Positions 14,210 through 21,946 of a stretch of 64,000 nucleotides of DNA are shown one piece after another. The stretch is from Nitrogeniibacter mangrovi (GTDB lineage Bacteria > Pseudomonadota > Gammaproteobacteria > Burkholderiales > Rhodocyclaceae): assembly GCF_010983895.1 (NCBI RefSeq), contig NZ_CP048836.1, positions 2,542,001 to 2,606,000 of the forward strand. The letters run 5' to 3'. The notes beneath the pieces were generated by a model. It had not been told where the DNA came from, made no database searches, and saw only the letters and a list, made by a program, of their open reading frames with translations. Each line of letters starts with the position of its first letter. The stretch's first letter is position 1. The position numbers were made by a program, and so were the translations under genes.

Positions 14210-16360
14210 ATGGACAAGAAAAAACTCGGACTCGCCGCGCTCCTGATCGCGCTCGTCGCGGCGTATTTCCTCCTCGATCTGGGCCGCTTCTTCAGCCTCG
14301 ACTACTTCAAGAGCCAGCAGGCGGCCATCGACGCCTACCGCAACACCCACCCGTGGACCACGGCGGGCCTGTTCTTCGCCGTCTACGTGGCGGTCACCGC
14401 CCTGTCGTTTCCCGGCGCCGCGGTGCTCACCCTGGTTGCCGGGGCCATCTTCGGGTTGTGGTGGGGCACGCTGATCGTGTCCTTCGCCTCGACCCTGGGC
14501 GCCACCCTGGCCTTCCTGGTCTCCCGCTTCCTGCTCCACGACTGGGTGCAACAACGCTTCGGCGACCGCCTCAAGGCGATCAACGAAGGCGTGCGGCGCG
14601 AAGGCGGCTTCTACCTGTTCACCCTGCGCCTGGTACCGGCCTTCCCCTTCTTCGTCATCAACCTGGTGATGGGCCTGACGCCGATCCGCACCCGGACCTT
14701 CTACTGGGTCAGCCAGCTGGGCATGCTCGCCGGCACCGTGGTGTATGTGAACGCCGGGCTGCAGCTGAGCCAGATCGATTCGCTGGCCGGCATCCTGTCG
14801 CCAGGGCTGCTCGGCGCCTTCGCCTTGCTCGGGGTGTTCCCGCTCATCGCCCGGCGCGTCGTCGCCGCGGTGCAGGCGCGCAAGGTGTTCGCCCCGTGGG
14901 CGGCGCGCCGGCCGGCGCGCTTCGAGCGCAACCTGATCGTGATCGGCGGCGGCTCGGCCGGGCTGGTCACCGCCTACATCGCCGCGGCGGTGAAAGCGAA
15001 GGTCACCCTGGTTGAGCAGCACAAGCTCGGCGGCGACTGCCTGAACACCGGCTGCGTGCCCTCCAAGGCGCTCATTCGCTCGGCCAAGTTCCTGTCCCAT
15101 GTCCAGCGGGCCAACGACTTCGGTATCGACGCGGCCGAGGCGCGCGTCGATTTCGCCCGCGTGATGGAACGGGTGCAGTCGGTGGTGCGCGCGGTCGAGC
15201 CCCACGACTCGGCCGAGCGCTACACGGCGCTGGGCGTGGACGTGATCCAGGGCTCGGCGAAGATCGTCACCCCCTGGGCGGTCGAGATCACCGGCGCGGA
15301 CGGCCGTACGCAGACCCTCACCACCCGCGCCATCGTCATCGCCACCGGTGCCCGCCCGTTCGTGCCGCCGATCCCGGGCATCGACGACGTCGGCTACCTC
15401 ACCTCCGACACGCTCTGGGAGCTGCGCGAACGGCCACGCCGCCTGCTGGTGCTCGGCGGCGGGCCCATCGGCTGCGAGCTGACCCAGGCCTTCGCCCGCC
15501 TCGGCAGCCAGGTCACCCAGGTGGAAATGCTGCCACGCCTCATGGCGCGCGAGGACGAGGACGTGGCCGAAGCCGTCATGGCCCGCTTCGTCGCCGAGGG
15601 CATCGACGTGCGCGTCGGCACCAAGGCGGTCCGGTTCCTCGTCGAGGACGGGGAGAAGATCCTCGTCGCCGAACGCGAGGGGCACGAGGAGCGCATCGCC
15701 TTCGACGCGGTCATCGTCGCCGTCGGCCGCGCCGCCAACCTCACCGGCTTCGGGCTCGAAGATCTGGGCATTCCCACCGCCAAGACGGTGGACACCAACG
15801 CGTTCCTGCAGACCCTCTATCCGAACATCTATGCCGCCGGCGACGTCGCCGGCCCCTACCAGTTCACCCACACCGCCGCGCACCAGGCCTGGTATGCCGC
15901 GGTCAATGCCCTGTTCGATCCGTTCAAGACCTTCAAGGCCGACTACTCGGTCATCCCCTGGGCCACCTTCGTCGAACCCGAGGTGGCGCGGGTGGGTCTC
16001 AACGAACAGGACGCGAAGGCGCAGGGCATCGCCTACGAACTCACCCGCTTTGGCATCGACGACCTGGATCGCGCCATCGCCGACGGCGAGGCGCACGGCT
16101 TCGTCAAGGTGCTCACCGTGCCGGGCAAGGATCGCATCCTCGGCGTCACCCTCGTGGGCGAGCATGCCGGCGACCTGATCGCCGAGTATGTGCTGGCCAT
16201 GAAGCATGGCATCGGCCTGAACAAGATCCTCGGCACCATCCACATCTACCCCACCCTGGCCGAGGCCAACAAATACGCTGCCGGGGAATGGAAGCGGGCG
16301 CATGCGCCGCAGAAGCTGCTCGAATGGGTCGAACGCTTCCATGCCTGGCGCAGACACTGA
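14210..16360 (+). CDS. Fusion of TVP38/TMEM64 (VTT) membrane domain and FAD-dependent disulfide oxidoreductase
   Basis: 716 residues. Residues 1-225 form a DedA-like VTT membrane domain with about five to six hydrophobic segments (FPGAAVLTLVAGAIFG, RLVPAFPFFVINLVMGLTPI). Residues 240-716 form a complete class I pyridine nucleotide-disulfide oxidoreductase. It has an FAD motif VIGGGSAG, the redox pair GGDCLNTGC, an NAD motif VLGGGPIGCEL, AAGDVAG, and a C-terminal HIYPTLAEANKYAAG with the catalytic His. The cytoplasmic reductase is thus tethered to the membrane. It resembles mercuric-reductase or lipoamide-type enzymes but lacks the mercuric reductase N-terminal HMA domain and C-terminal vicinal Cys. 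It heads the operon that includes the arsenosugar-type glycosyltransferases; the substrate is unknown. Confidence 0.9.
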   Translation: MDKKKLGLAALLIALVAAYFLLDLGRFFSLDYFKSQQAAIDAYRNTHPWTTAGLFFAVYVAVTALSFPGAAVLTLVAGAIFGLWWGTLIVSFASTLGATLAFLVSRFLLHDWVQQRFGDRLKAINEGVRREGGFYLFTLRLVPAFPFFVINLVMGLTPIRTRTFYWVSQLGMLAGTVVYVNAGLQLSQIDSLAGILSPGLLGAFALLGVFPLIARRVVAAVQARKVFAPWAARRPARFERNLIVIGGGSAGLVTAYIAAAVKAKVTLVEQHKLGGDCLNTGCVPSKALIRSAKFLSHVQRANDFGIDAAEARVDFARVMERVQSVVRAVEPHDSAERYTALGVDVIQGSAKIVTPWAVEITGADGRTQTLTTRAIVIATGARPFVPPIPGIDDVGYLTSDTLWELRERPRRLLVLGGGPIGCELTQAFARLGSQVTQVEMLPRLMAREDEDVAEAVMARFVAEGIDVRVGTKAVRFLVEDGEKILVAEREGHEERIAFDAVIVAVGRAANLTGFGLEDLGIPTAKTVDTNAFLQTLYPNIYAAGDVAGPYQFTHTAAHQAWYAAVNALFDPFKTFKADYSVIPWATFVEPEVARVGLNEQDAKAQGIAYELTRFGIDDLDRAIADGEAHGFVKVLTVPGKDRILGVTLVGEHAGDLIAEYVLAMKHGIGLNKILGTIHIYPTLAEANKYAAGEWKRAHAPQKLLEWVERFHAWRRH

Positions 16361-16372
16361 GGAGTATCCGCG

Positions 16373-17107
16373 ATGAGACCCCTGCCATCGATCATCCTCG
16401 CCGGCCTGCTGGCCGCGCCGCTCGGCGCCGCCCTGGGCGGCAGCTGCGAAGTCACCAGCGCGCCCACGCGCACCCCGCTGATCGAGCTGTACACCTCGGA
16501 AGGCTGCAGTTCCTGCCCGCCGGCGGATCGCTGGCTCGGCCATTTCCGCCAGGCGGACGACGTGGTCGCGCTCGCCTTCCATGTGGACTACTGGGACAAC
16601 CTGGGCTGGCCCGACCGCTTCGCCGACCCGCGCAACAGCCAGCGCCAGCGCGACTGGGCGCGGCTGACCGGCGCGAGCACCGTCTATACCCCGCAGATCC
16701 TCGTCAATGGCGTGGACGCCCGCGCCTGGCGTGGCGGCGATCCGTTGGCCGGCCAGCACGGCCGGCCCGCCGGGGCACGCATCCATTTGCAGGCGCGGAT
16801 GGACGACAGCGGCACCACGGTGACCGCGAACGCCAGCAGCGCCGATGCCCACACCCGCCTGCTCGTGGCCCGCTATGAAAACGGCCACGAGACCGCCGTA
16901 CATGCGGGCGAAAACCGCGGCGCCACCCTGCACCACGATTTCGTCGCCCGCGAGTGGTTCACCCGAGCCCTGCCCGCGAGCGGCCCCTTGAAGGCACAAT
17001 GGCGGTTCCAGGCGGGCGAACACGCCGGGGGCATCGCCGCCTTCGTGGAAGACACACGCACGGGCGAGGTGCTGCAGGCGGTCGCCCTGCCCGATTGCCG
17101 CGGCTGA
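16373..17107 (+). CDS. DUF1223 thioredoxin-like secreted protein
   Basis: 244 residues with a signal peptide (residues 1-22, ending LGAALGG). The DUF1223 thioredoxin-like domain has LIELYTSEGCSSCPPADRWL with a CxxC pair and FHVDYWDNLGWPDRFADP. It is likely a periplasmic thiol or disulfide protein. GAGGAG eight bases before the ATG marks the start. It begins 12 bases after the membrane FAD-reductase gene, suggesting the two work on the same redox route. The reaction is unknown for the family. Confidence 0.85.
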   Translation: MRPLPSIILAGLLAAPLGAALGGSCEVTSAPTRTPLIELYTSEGCSSCPPADRWLGHFRQADDVVALAFHVDYWDNLGWPDRFADPRNSQRQRDWARLTGASTVYTPQILVNGVDARAWRGGDPLAGQHGRPAGARIHLQARMDDSGTTVTANASSADAHTRLLVARYENGHETAVHAGENRGATLHHDFVAREWFTRALPASGPLKAQWRFQAGEHAGGIAAFVEDTRTGEVLQAVALPDCRG

Positions 17108-17111
17108 GATC

Positions 17112-17806
17112 ATGCACAACAGCGTCCCCACCCTGTCGATCGTCATGCCCGTGCTCGACGAAGCGGCGGGCATCCGTGCCGCCCTGGCGCCGCTGCAGGC
17201 GCTCCGTGCCGTCGGGGTGGAGCTGATCGTGGTCGACGGCGGCAGCGCGGATGCCACCGGCGCCCTGGCCCGCGATTGGTGCGACGCCCTGATCACCGCC
17301 CCCCGGGGCCGCGCGCGGCAGATGAACGCCGGCGCCGCCCACGCGCACGGCGACCTCCTGCTGTTCCTGCATGCCGACACCCGGCTGCCCGACGACGCCC
17401 TGGTGCACATTCGCCATGCCATTGCCGCCGGCGCCGCATGGGGCCGGTTCGATGTGCGCATCGAGGGGCGCCATCCCATGCTCGGCGTGATCGCGCGGCT
17501 GATGAACGCGCGCTCGCGCCTGACCGGCATCGCCACTGGCGATCAGGCCATGTTCTGCACCCGCGCGGCCTTCGAGGTGGCCGGCGGCTTTCCCGACCAG
17601 CCGCTCATGGAGGACATCGCCCTCAGTGCGGCCCTGCGGCACATCGCCCCCCCGCCTGCCTGCGCGCCCGGGTGCGCACCTCGGGCCGGCGCTGGGAGCG
17701 CCACGGCGTGTGGCGCACCATCGGCCTCATGTGGCGGCTGCGCACCGCCTACGCGCTCGGCGCCGACCCGGCCGACCTGGCGCGCCAGTACGGGTACCGC
17801 CCATGA
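17112..17806 (+). pseudogene. TIGR04283-type (arsenosugar biosynthesis) family 2 glycosyltransferase, frameshifted
   Basis: GT2-like glycosyltransferase: SIVMPVLDEAAGI, VVDGGSADAT, PRGRARQMNAGA, FLHADTRLPDDA, then TGDQAMFCTRAAFEVAGGFPDQPLMEDIAL. After ALRHIAPP the frame breaks within a run of seven C at 17647-17653. Adding one C restores the expected ending ACLRARVRTSGRRWERHGVW, then LMWRLRTAYALGADPADLARQYG to the stop at 17806. The original frame otherwise runs into the next gene to 18257. The lesion may be a sequencing error, a real mutation, or a site of transcriptional or ribosomal slippage; both halves keep good codon use, so decay is recent at most. It overlaps the next start (ATGA). 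Confidence 0.85.
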
Positions 17807-18432
17807 GCCGCCCCCAGGTGGCCATCGCGGTGTTCGCGAAGGCGCCGGTCGCGGGCCAGGCCAAGACCCGGCTGATCCCCGCGCTCGGTGCGGCGCGCGC
17901 CGCCCGGCTGCATCAGGCCCTGCTCGAACGCACGGTGCACACCGCCTGCGCCGCCGGGCTCGGCCCGGTGACCCTGTGGTGCGCCCCCGACACCGACCAC
18001 CCGGTCTTCACCGCGCTCGCCCGCCGCCACCCCATCGGCCGGCAGGCCCAGGTCGGGGCCGACCTGGGCGAACGCATGCACCACGCCTTCGCCCGCCACG
18101 ACGCGGCGGGCCCCATGCTGCTGATCGGCACCGACTGCCCCGCCCTGGCGACGGCGGACCTCCAGGCCGCGGCGACGCGCCTGTGCGCCGGCGAGGATGC
18201 GGTGTTTACGCCCGCCGAAGACGGCGGCTACGTGCTCGTCGGCCTTCACCGCCCTGAAAAGCGCGTGTTCGACAATGTGCGCTGGGGCGGCGCGCAGGTA
18301 ATGGCCCGCACCCGCGACAATCTGCGCGCGGCGGCGCTGCGGTGGACCGAACTGCCCATGCGCTGGGACGTGGACCGCCCCGTCGATCTGGCCCGCCTGA
18401 ACACCCTGCGCCCCGCTCTGACCGACTGGTGA
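17803..18432 (+). CDS. TIGR04282-type (arsenosugar biosynthesis) nucleotidyl/glycosyltransferase
   Basis: 209-residue GT-A fold protein of the family named with ArsS and TIGR04283 by gene association. Motifs are VFAKAPVAGQAKTRLIPALG (nucleotide-sugar binding, lysine-rich loop), LIGTDCPAL (metal-binding Asp) and FTPAEDGGYVLVGL. Its ATG overlaps the TGA of the preceding glycosyltransferase, the pairing usually seen for these families. It probably handles an activated sugar or sugar phosphate. The arsenic link is an association in the literature, not something this sequence proves. Confidence 0.87.
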   Translation: MSRPQVAIAVFAKAPVAGQAKTRLIPALGAARAARLHQALLERTVHTACAAGLGPVTLWCAPDTDHPVFTALARRHPIGRQAQVGADLGERMHHAFARHDAAGPMLLIGTDCPALATADLQAAATRLCAGEDAVFTPAEDGGYVLVGLHRPEKRVFDNVRWGGAQVMARTRDNLRAAALRWTELPMRWDVDRPVDLARLNTLRPALTDW

Positions 18433-18440
18433 ATGCGCCC

Positions 18441-19166
18441 ATGATTCGACCCCTGATCCTGCTCCTGACCGGACTCCTCGTCGCCCTGCCGGCCTCGGCC
18501 ACGATGTCGCAACCGCCCGCGGTGGCCGACGCGCCGCCGGGGCCGCCCCCGTCGGGCTGGGTGCACACCCAGATCAACGAGGACACCACGCCGACCCGCT
18601 TCAGCGTCGTGCGCGATCACGGCGAGGGCGTCATCCAGGCTCGTTCCGAGGCCGGCGCCTCGAGCCTGGTGCACACCCTGAGCGCACCGGTACCTGCCAG
18701 CGCGCAGCTGCGCTGGCGCTGGAAGGTGTCGAACGCGGTGCCCGGCTCCGACATGGCGCACAAGGCCACCGACGACTACGCGGCGCGGGTCTACGTGTTC
18801 TTCGATCTGTCGCGCGACAAGCTCTCGCTGGTGGATCGCATCAAGATCGACGCCGCGCGCACCCTGTGGGGTGCCGAGCTGCCCACCGCGGCCCTGTGCT
18901 ATGTGTGGGGCACCAAGAATGCCATCGGCAGCATCGGCCCCAACCCCTACACCGACCGGGTGCGCATGATCGTGCTCGAGCGCGGCAACGCGCGCAGCGG
19001 CCAGTGGGTGATGGAGCAGCGCGACCTGGCGGCGGACTTCAAGGCGGCCTTCGGTGAGGACGCCCCGCCGGTCACCGGCATCGCCCTGGGGGCCGATACC
19101 GACAACACCGGTGCCGAGGTCGAGGCACGCTTCGCCGACATCCGCTTCGAGGCGCCGGCGCAGTGA
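18441..19166 (+). CDS. DUF3047 family secreted protein
   Basis: 241 residues with a signal peptide (residues 1-21, ending ASA). The remainder is a beta-rich DUF3047 domain with LRWRWKVSN, KATDDYAARVYVFFDL, LCYVWGTKN, and NPYTDRVRMIVLERG. The family is typically periplasmic and of unknown function. It starts eight bases after the glycosyltransferase and its stop overlaps the GTG of the following oxidoreductase (GTGA), so translation is coupled. Confidence 0.85.
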   Translation: MIRPLILLLTGLLVALPASATMSQPPAVADAPPGPPPSGWVHTQINEDTTPTRFSVVRDHGEGVIQARSEAGASSLVHTLSAPVPASAQLRWRWKVSNAVPGSDMAHKATDDYAARVYVFFDLSRDKLSLVDRIKIDAARTLWGAELPTAALCYVWGTKNAIGSIGPNPYTDRVRMIVLERGNARSGQWVMEQRDLAADFKAAFGEDAPPVTGIALGADTDNTGAEVEARFADIRFEAPAQ

Positions 19167-20251
19167 AGCGCCTGGTGCTGCTCGGCGGCGGGCACGCCCA
19201 TGTGCATGTGCTCGACGCCCTCGCCCGCACCCCCCTGGGCGAGGCGGTGGCCGTCACCCTCGTCTCACCGTACGCGCGCCAGATCTACTCGGGCATGCTG
19301 CCGGGCTGGATCGCCGGCCACTACCCCATCGACGCCTGCGCCATCGACCTGACCCGACTGACCCGGCGCGCCGGCTGCGGCTTCCGGCGCACGAGCGCGG
19401 TCGGTCTCGACCTGGCATCGCGCGAGGTGCTGTGCGAGGACGGCGCGCGCGAAGCCTTCGACTGGCTGTCGATCGACGTCGGCCCGAGTACCGGCAGCGC
19501 CGGCATCGACGGTACCAGCGCCCTCGCCGTGCGCCCGATCGAACACTTCATCGACGCCATCGACCGTCTGCTCACGCGGCTCGCCAACGCCCCGGAGACC
19601 CCGATCGCGCTGATCGGCGGCGGCGCCGCGGGGGTGGAACTGGCGTTCGCGCTGCGCCACCGCTGCCCGGGTGCCGCGATCAGCGTGATCGGCAGCACGC
19701 CCGAACCGCTCGACGGCCTGCCCCGGCGCCTGCAGCGCCATGCCGCGCGGCTCATGGCGGCACGCTCGATCCGCTGGATCGGATCGGCGCGGGCCGTCGC
19801 CGTCGATGCCGGGGGCGTCACCCTGGCCGACGGTGCCCGGGTGCCCGCGGCAGATGTCCTCCAGGTCACCGGCGCCGCCGCGCCCACCTGGCCGGCGGCG
19901 GCCGGGCTGGCCACCGACGCGCGCGGGTTCATCGCCGTGGACGCGACGCTGCGCTCCCGCTCCCATCCTTTCGTGTTCGCCGCCGGCGACATCGCCAGCT
20001 ATCACACCCCACGGCCCAAGTCGGGCGTCTTCGCGGTGCGCGCCGGCCCGCCGCTGGCCGCCAACCTGCGCCGCGCGATTCGTGGCGAGCCGCTCGCGGC
20101 CTGGTCGCCCCAGCGCCGCGCCCTGTATCTCATCAGCTCCGGCGACCGCCACGCGCTGGCGGCCTGGGGGCCGCTGGCCTGGTGGGGCGACTGGGTATGG
20201 CGCTGGAAGGATCGCATCGACCGGCGCTTCATGGCCCGGTTCGGCACATGA
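19163..20251 (+). CDS. FAD/NAD(P)-binding oxidoreductase of the SelD-associated (TIGR03169) type
   Basis: 362 residues, NDH-2-like two-dinucleotide-fold flavoprotein: LVLLGGGHAHVHVL (FAD motif), SGMLPGWIAGHY, IALIGGGAAGVELAFALR (NAD motif), FVFAAGDIASY. The C-terminus WRWKDRIDRRFMARF is characteristic of the group that is often fused to, or next to, selenophosphate synthetase SelD. Here it is a stand-alone protein and no selD is in the window. There is no redox Cys pair near the FAD motif. It starts with GTG overlapping the DUF3047 stop and is the last gene of the operon that begins at 14210. Confidence 0.82.
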   Translation: MKRLVLLGGGHAHVHVLDALARTPLGEAVAVTLVSPYARQIYSGMLPGWIAGHYPIDACAIDLTRLTRRAGCGFRRTSAVGLDLASREVLCEDGAREAFDWLSIDVGPSTGSAGIDGTSALAVRPIEHFIDAIDRLLTRLANAPETPIALIGGGAAGVELAFALRHRCPGAAISVIGSTPEPLDGLPRRLQRHAARLMAARSIRWIGSARAVAVDAGGVTLADGARVPAADVLQVTGAAAPTWPAAAGLATDARGFIAVDATLRSRSHPFVFAAGDIASYHTPRPKSGVFAVRAGPPLAANLRRAIRGEPLAAWSPQRRALYLISSGDRHALAAWGPLAWWGDWVWRWKDRIDRRFMARFGT

Positions 20252-20339
20252 GCCGACCGGGGGCCGAGCGCACCTCCTTCGGTTTGACACGAAATGCAGG
20301 CACAATGGGTGTTTTGAACCATGCCTCAACCCACTCGCC

Positions 20340-21422
20340 ATGAACCGCCTGCTTGAAGTCCGCAAACAGGGCCAGCAAATCTGGCTCGACAACCTGTCCC
20401 GCAGCCTGATCCGCGACGGCCATCTCGCCCGCCTCGTTGAAGAGGACGGGGTCGCCGGGGTGACCACCAACCCGGCCATCTTCGAAAAGGCCATCGGCGG
20501 CGGGCAGTACTACGAGGGCGATCTGGCACGGCTCAAGACGCAGGATCTGAGCGCGGAGGCGCGCTACGAGGCGCTGGTGATTCCCGACGTGCAGGCCGCC
20601 TGCGACGTGCTCCGCCCCACCTGGGTCGACAGCGGCGGCGAGGCCGGCTACGTGAGCCTGGAAGTCTCCCCCGACCTGGCCCATGACGAAGACGCCACCG
20701 TCGCCGCGGCGCACCGATTGCACGCGGCGGTGGCACGCGACAACGTGCTCATCAAGGTGCCGGCCACGCCGGCCGGCGTGCGCGCGGTCGAACGGCTCAT
20801 CGCCGACGGCATCAGCGTGAACGTGACCCTCATGTTCTCCCTCGCCCACGTGGACGCGGTCGCCTCGGCCTACGTGCGCGGCCTGCAGCAGCGCGCCGGC
20901 GCCGGCAAGGACATCTCCAAGGTGTTCTCGGTGGCGAGCCTGTTCCTGTCGCGGGTCGACACTCTGGTCGACGGCTGGCTGGAGGAGAACGGCAAGCCCG
21001 AGGCGCTCGCCCTGCGCGGCCGCAGCGCCGTCGCCATGGCCAAGCGGGCCTACCAGATGTACTGCGAACGCTACGACGAGGATCCGGTCTTCGCCGCCCT
21101 GCGCGACAAGGGCGGGCGGCCGCAGTACATGCTGTGGGCCAGCACCGGCACCAAGAACCCGGCCTACAGCGATCTGCTCTACGTGGAGCCGCTCATCGGT
21201 CCGGAGACGGTCAACACCCTGCCTGACGCGACCCTGGCGGCCCTGCTCGACCACGGCCAGGTGGCGGCGCGGCTGGACGAGGATCTGGACGCGGCGGTGG
21301 CCCAGTACGAGGCGCTGGCCGCCTTCAACATCGACATGACCGAAGCGGGTGAAACGCTGCAGGCCGCGGGCGTGAAGCAGTTCGAGGACGCCTTCGCCAA
21401 GCTGCTGGCGGTCACCGCCTGA
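20340..21422 (+). CDS. tal: Transaldolase
   Basis: Pentose-phosphate pathway enzyme exchanging a dihydroxyacetone unit between sugar phosphates, 360 residues (TalB/Tal clade with a C-terminal extension). N-terminal IWLDNLSRSLIRDG and GVTTNPAIFEKAI are the family start. YVSLEVSPDLAHD and NVLIKVPATPAGVRAVERLIADGISVN include the Schiff-base lysine region (IKVPAT). LWASTGTKNPAYSDLLYVEPLIGP is also typical. The ATG at 20340 is 88 bases after the previous operon and probably has its own promoter. It converges with the DUF3135 gene. Confidence 0.95.
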   Translation: MNRLLEVRKQGQQIWLDNLSRSLIRDGHLARLVEEDGVAGVTTNPAIFEKAIGGGQYYEGDLARLKTQDLSAEARYEALVIPDVQAACDVLRPTWVDSGGEAGYVSLEVSPDLAHDEDATVAAAHRLHAAVARDNVLIKVPATPAGVRAVERLIADGISVNVTLMFSLAHVDAVASAYVRGLQQRAGAGKDISKVFSVASLFLSRVDTLVDGWLEENGKPEALALRGRSAVAMAKRAYQMYCERYDEDPVFAALRDKGGRPQYMLWASTGTKNPAYSDLLYVEPLIGPETVNTLPDATLAALLDHGQVAARLDEDLDAAVAQYEALAAFNIDMTEAGETLQAAGVKQFEDAFAKLLAVTA

Positions 21423-21443
21423 GGCACTCCGCGGGCGCCGCCT

Positions 21444-21797
21444 TCAGGGATGGGGCCGCTCGCCCTCGTCGTCGCGCGGCGGTAGCTGATCGAGCTTGAC
21501 CAGCTGCGCCTGCAGGGCTTCCAGATCGCGGGCCGCCGTTCGCAAGGCCATGAAGCGCGAGGCCATGGCCTCGAGCCGATCGCTCATCATCACCATCATC
21601 TGACGGGTCGCCCCCAGCGGCGAGCCGGCGTTGGCGCGCAGGCAATCGATTTCGAGCTGGAACTCGCGTAATCGCGCCCGGGCCTCCACGGGGAAGCCGT
21701 CGATCACGCTGTTGAGATAGCGCTCGCGGGCGTGGAAGTAGGCTCGCGGACTGCGCCTGGCCAGGTTCGCCCATGCATCGAAATCGAACTGTGACAT
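21444..21797 (-). CDS. DUF3135 domain protein
   Basis: 117-residue soluble helical protein. FDFDAWANLARRSPRAYFHARERYLNSVI in segments, then RLREFQLEIDCLRANAGSPLGA and MMVMMSDRLEAM match the DUF3135 pattern (FD..LA..DP..FE..R...I, RL...Q..ID). Function is unknown. The ATG at 21797 was chosen because the domain begins there; the frame is open further upstream. It converges with transaldolase with 21 bases between stops and lies downstream of the chemotaxis block. Confidence 0.78.
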   Translation of the reverse strand: MSQFDFDAWANLARRSPRAYFHARERYLNSVIDGFPVEARARLREFQLEIDCLRANAGSPLGATRQMMVMMSDRLEAMASRFMALRTAARDLEALQAQLVKLDQLPPRDDEGERPHP

Positions 21798-21882
21798 GTG
21801 CCGGTGCCTCAAAAAAGGACCCTTCCCGACCGATCGTACGGACAGTTTTCCCATCCGACAAGGCGATCATGTCACACATGGC

Positions 21883-21923
21883 AGCGCGCCCCGGTCAGGT
21901 CAAAGAGACCTGCGGGGCGCGCT
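21883..21923 (-). terminator. Long GC-rich hairpin ending the chemotaxis block
   Basis: AGCGCGCCCCG (21883-21893) pairs perfectly with CGGGGCGCGCT (21913-21923), and inside it CAGGTC (21896-21901) pairs with GACCTG (21907-21912) around AAAGA. This gives 17 pairs with a two-base bulge. It lies 24 bases past the cheA stop in the direction of transcription. It lacks a T-run, so it is a strong hairpin terminator-like or 3'-end protecting structure. Confidence 0.6.
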
Positions 21924-21946
21924 GGGAGACAACTTTTATCGAGGAA

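Noticed and set aside
14138-17536. 1132-codon minus-strand frame
   Set aside because: Antisense to the VTT/FAD fusion, DUF1223 and glycosyltransferase genes, with low-complexity translation; high GC makes such frames common.
17112-18257. 381-residue single protein reading through the glycosyltransferase frameshift
   Set aside because: After the C run the frame is an Arg/Pro-rich shadow of the next gene; family similarity continues in the other frame.
20284-20305. Sigma-70 promoter before transaldolase (TTGACA and CACAAT)
   Set aside because: The spacer is only about 12 bases, too short for a functional pair.
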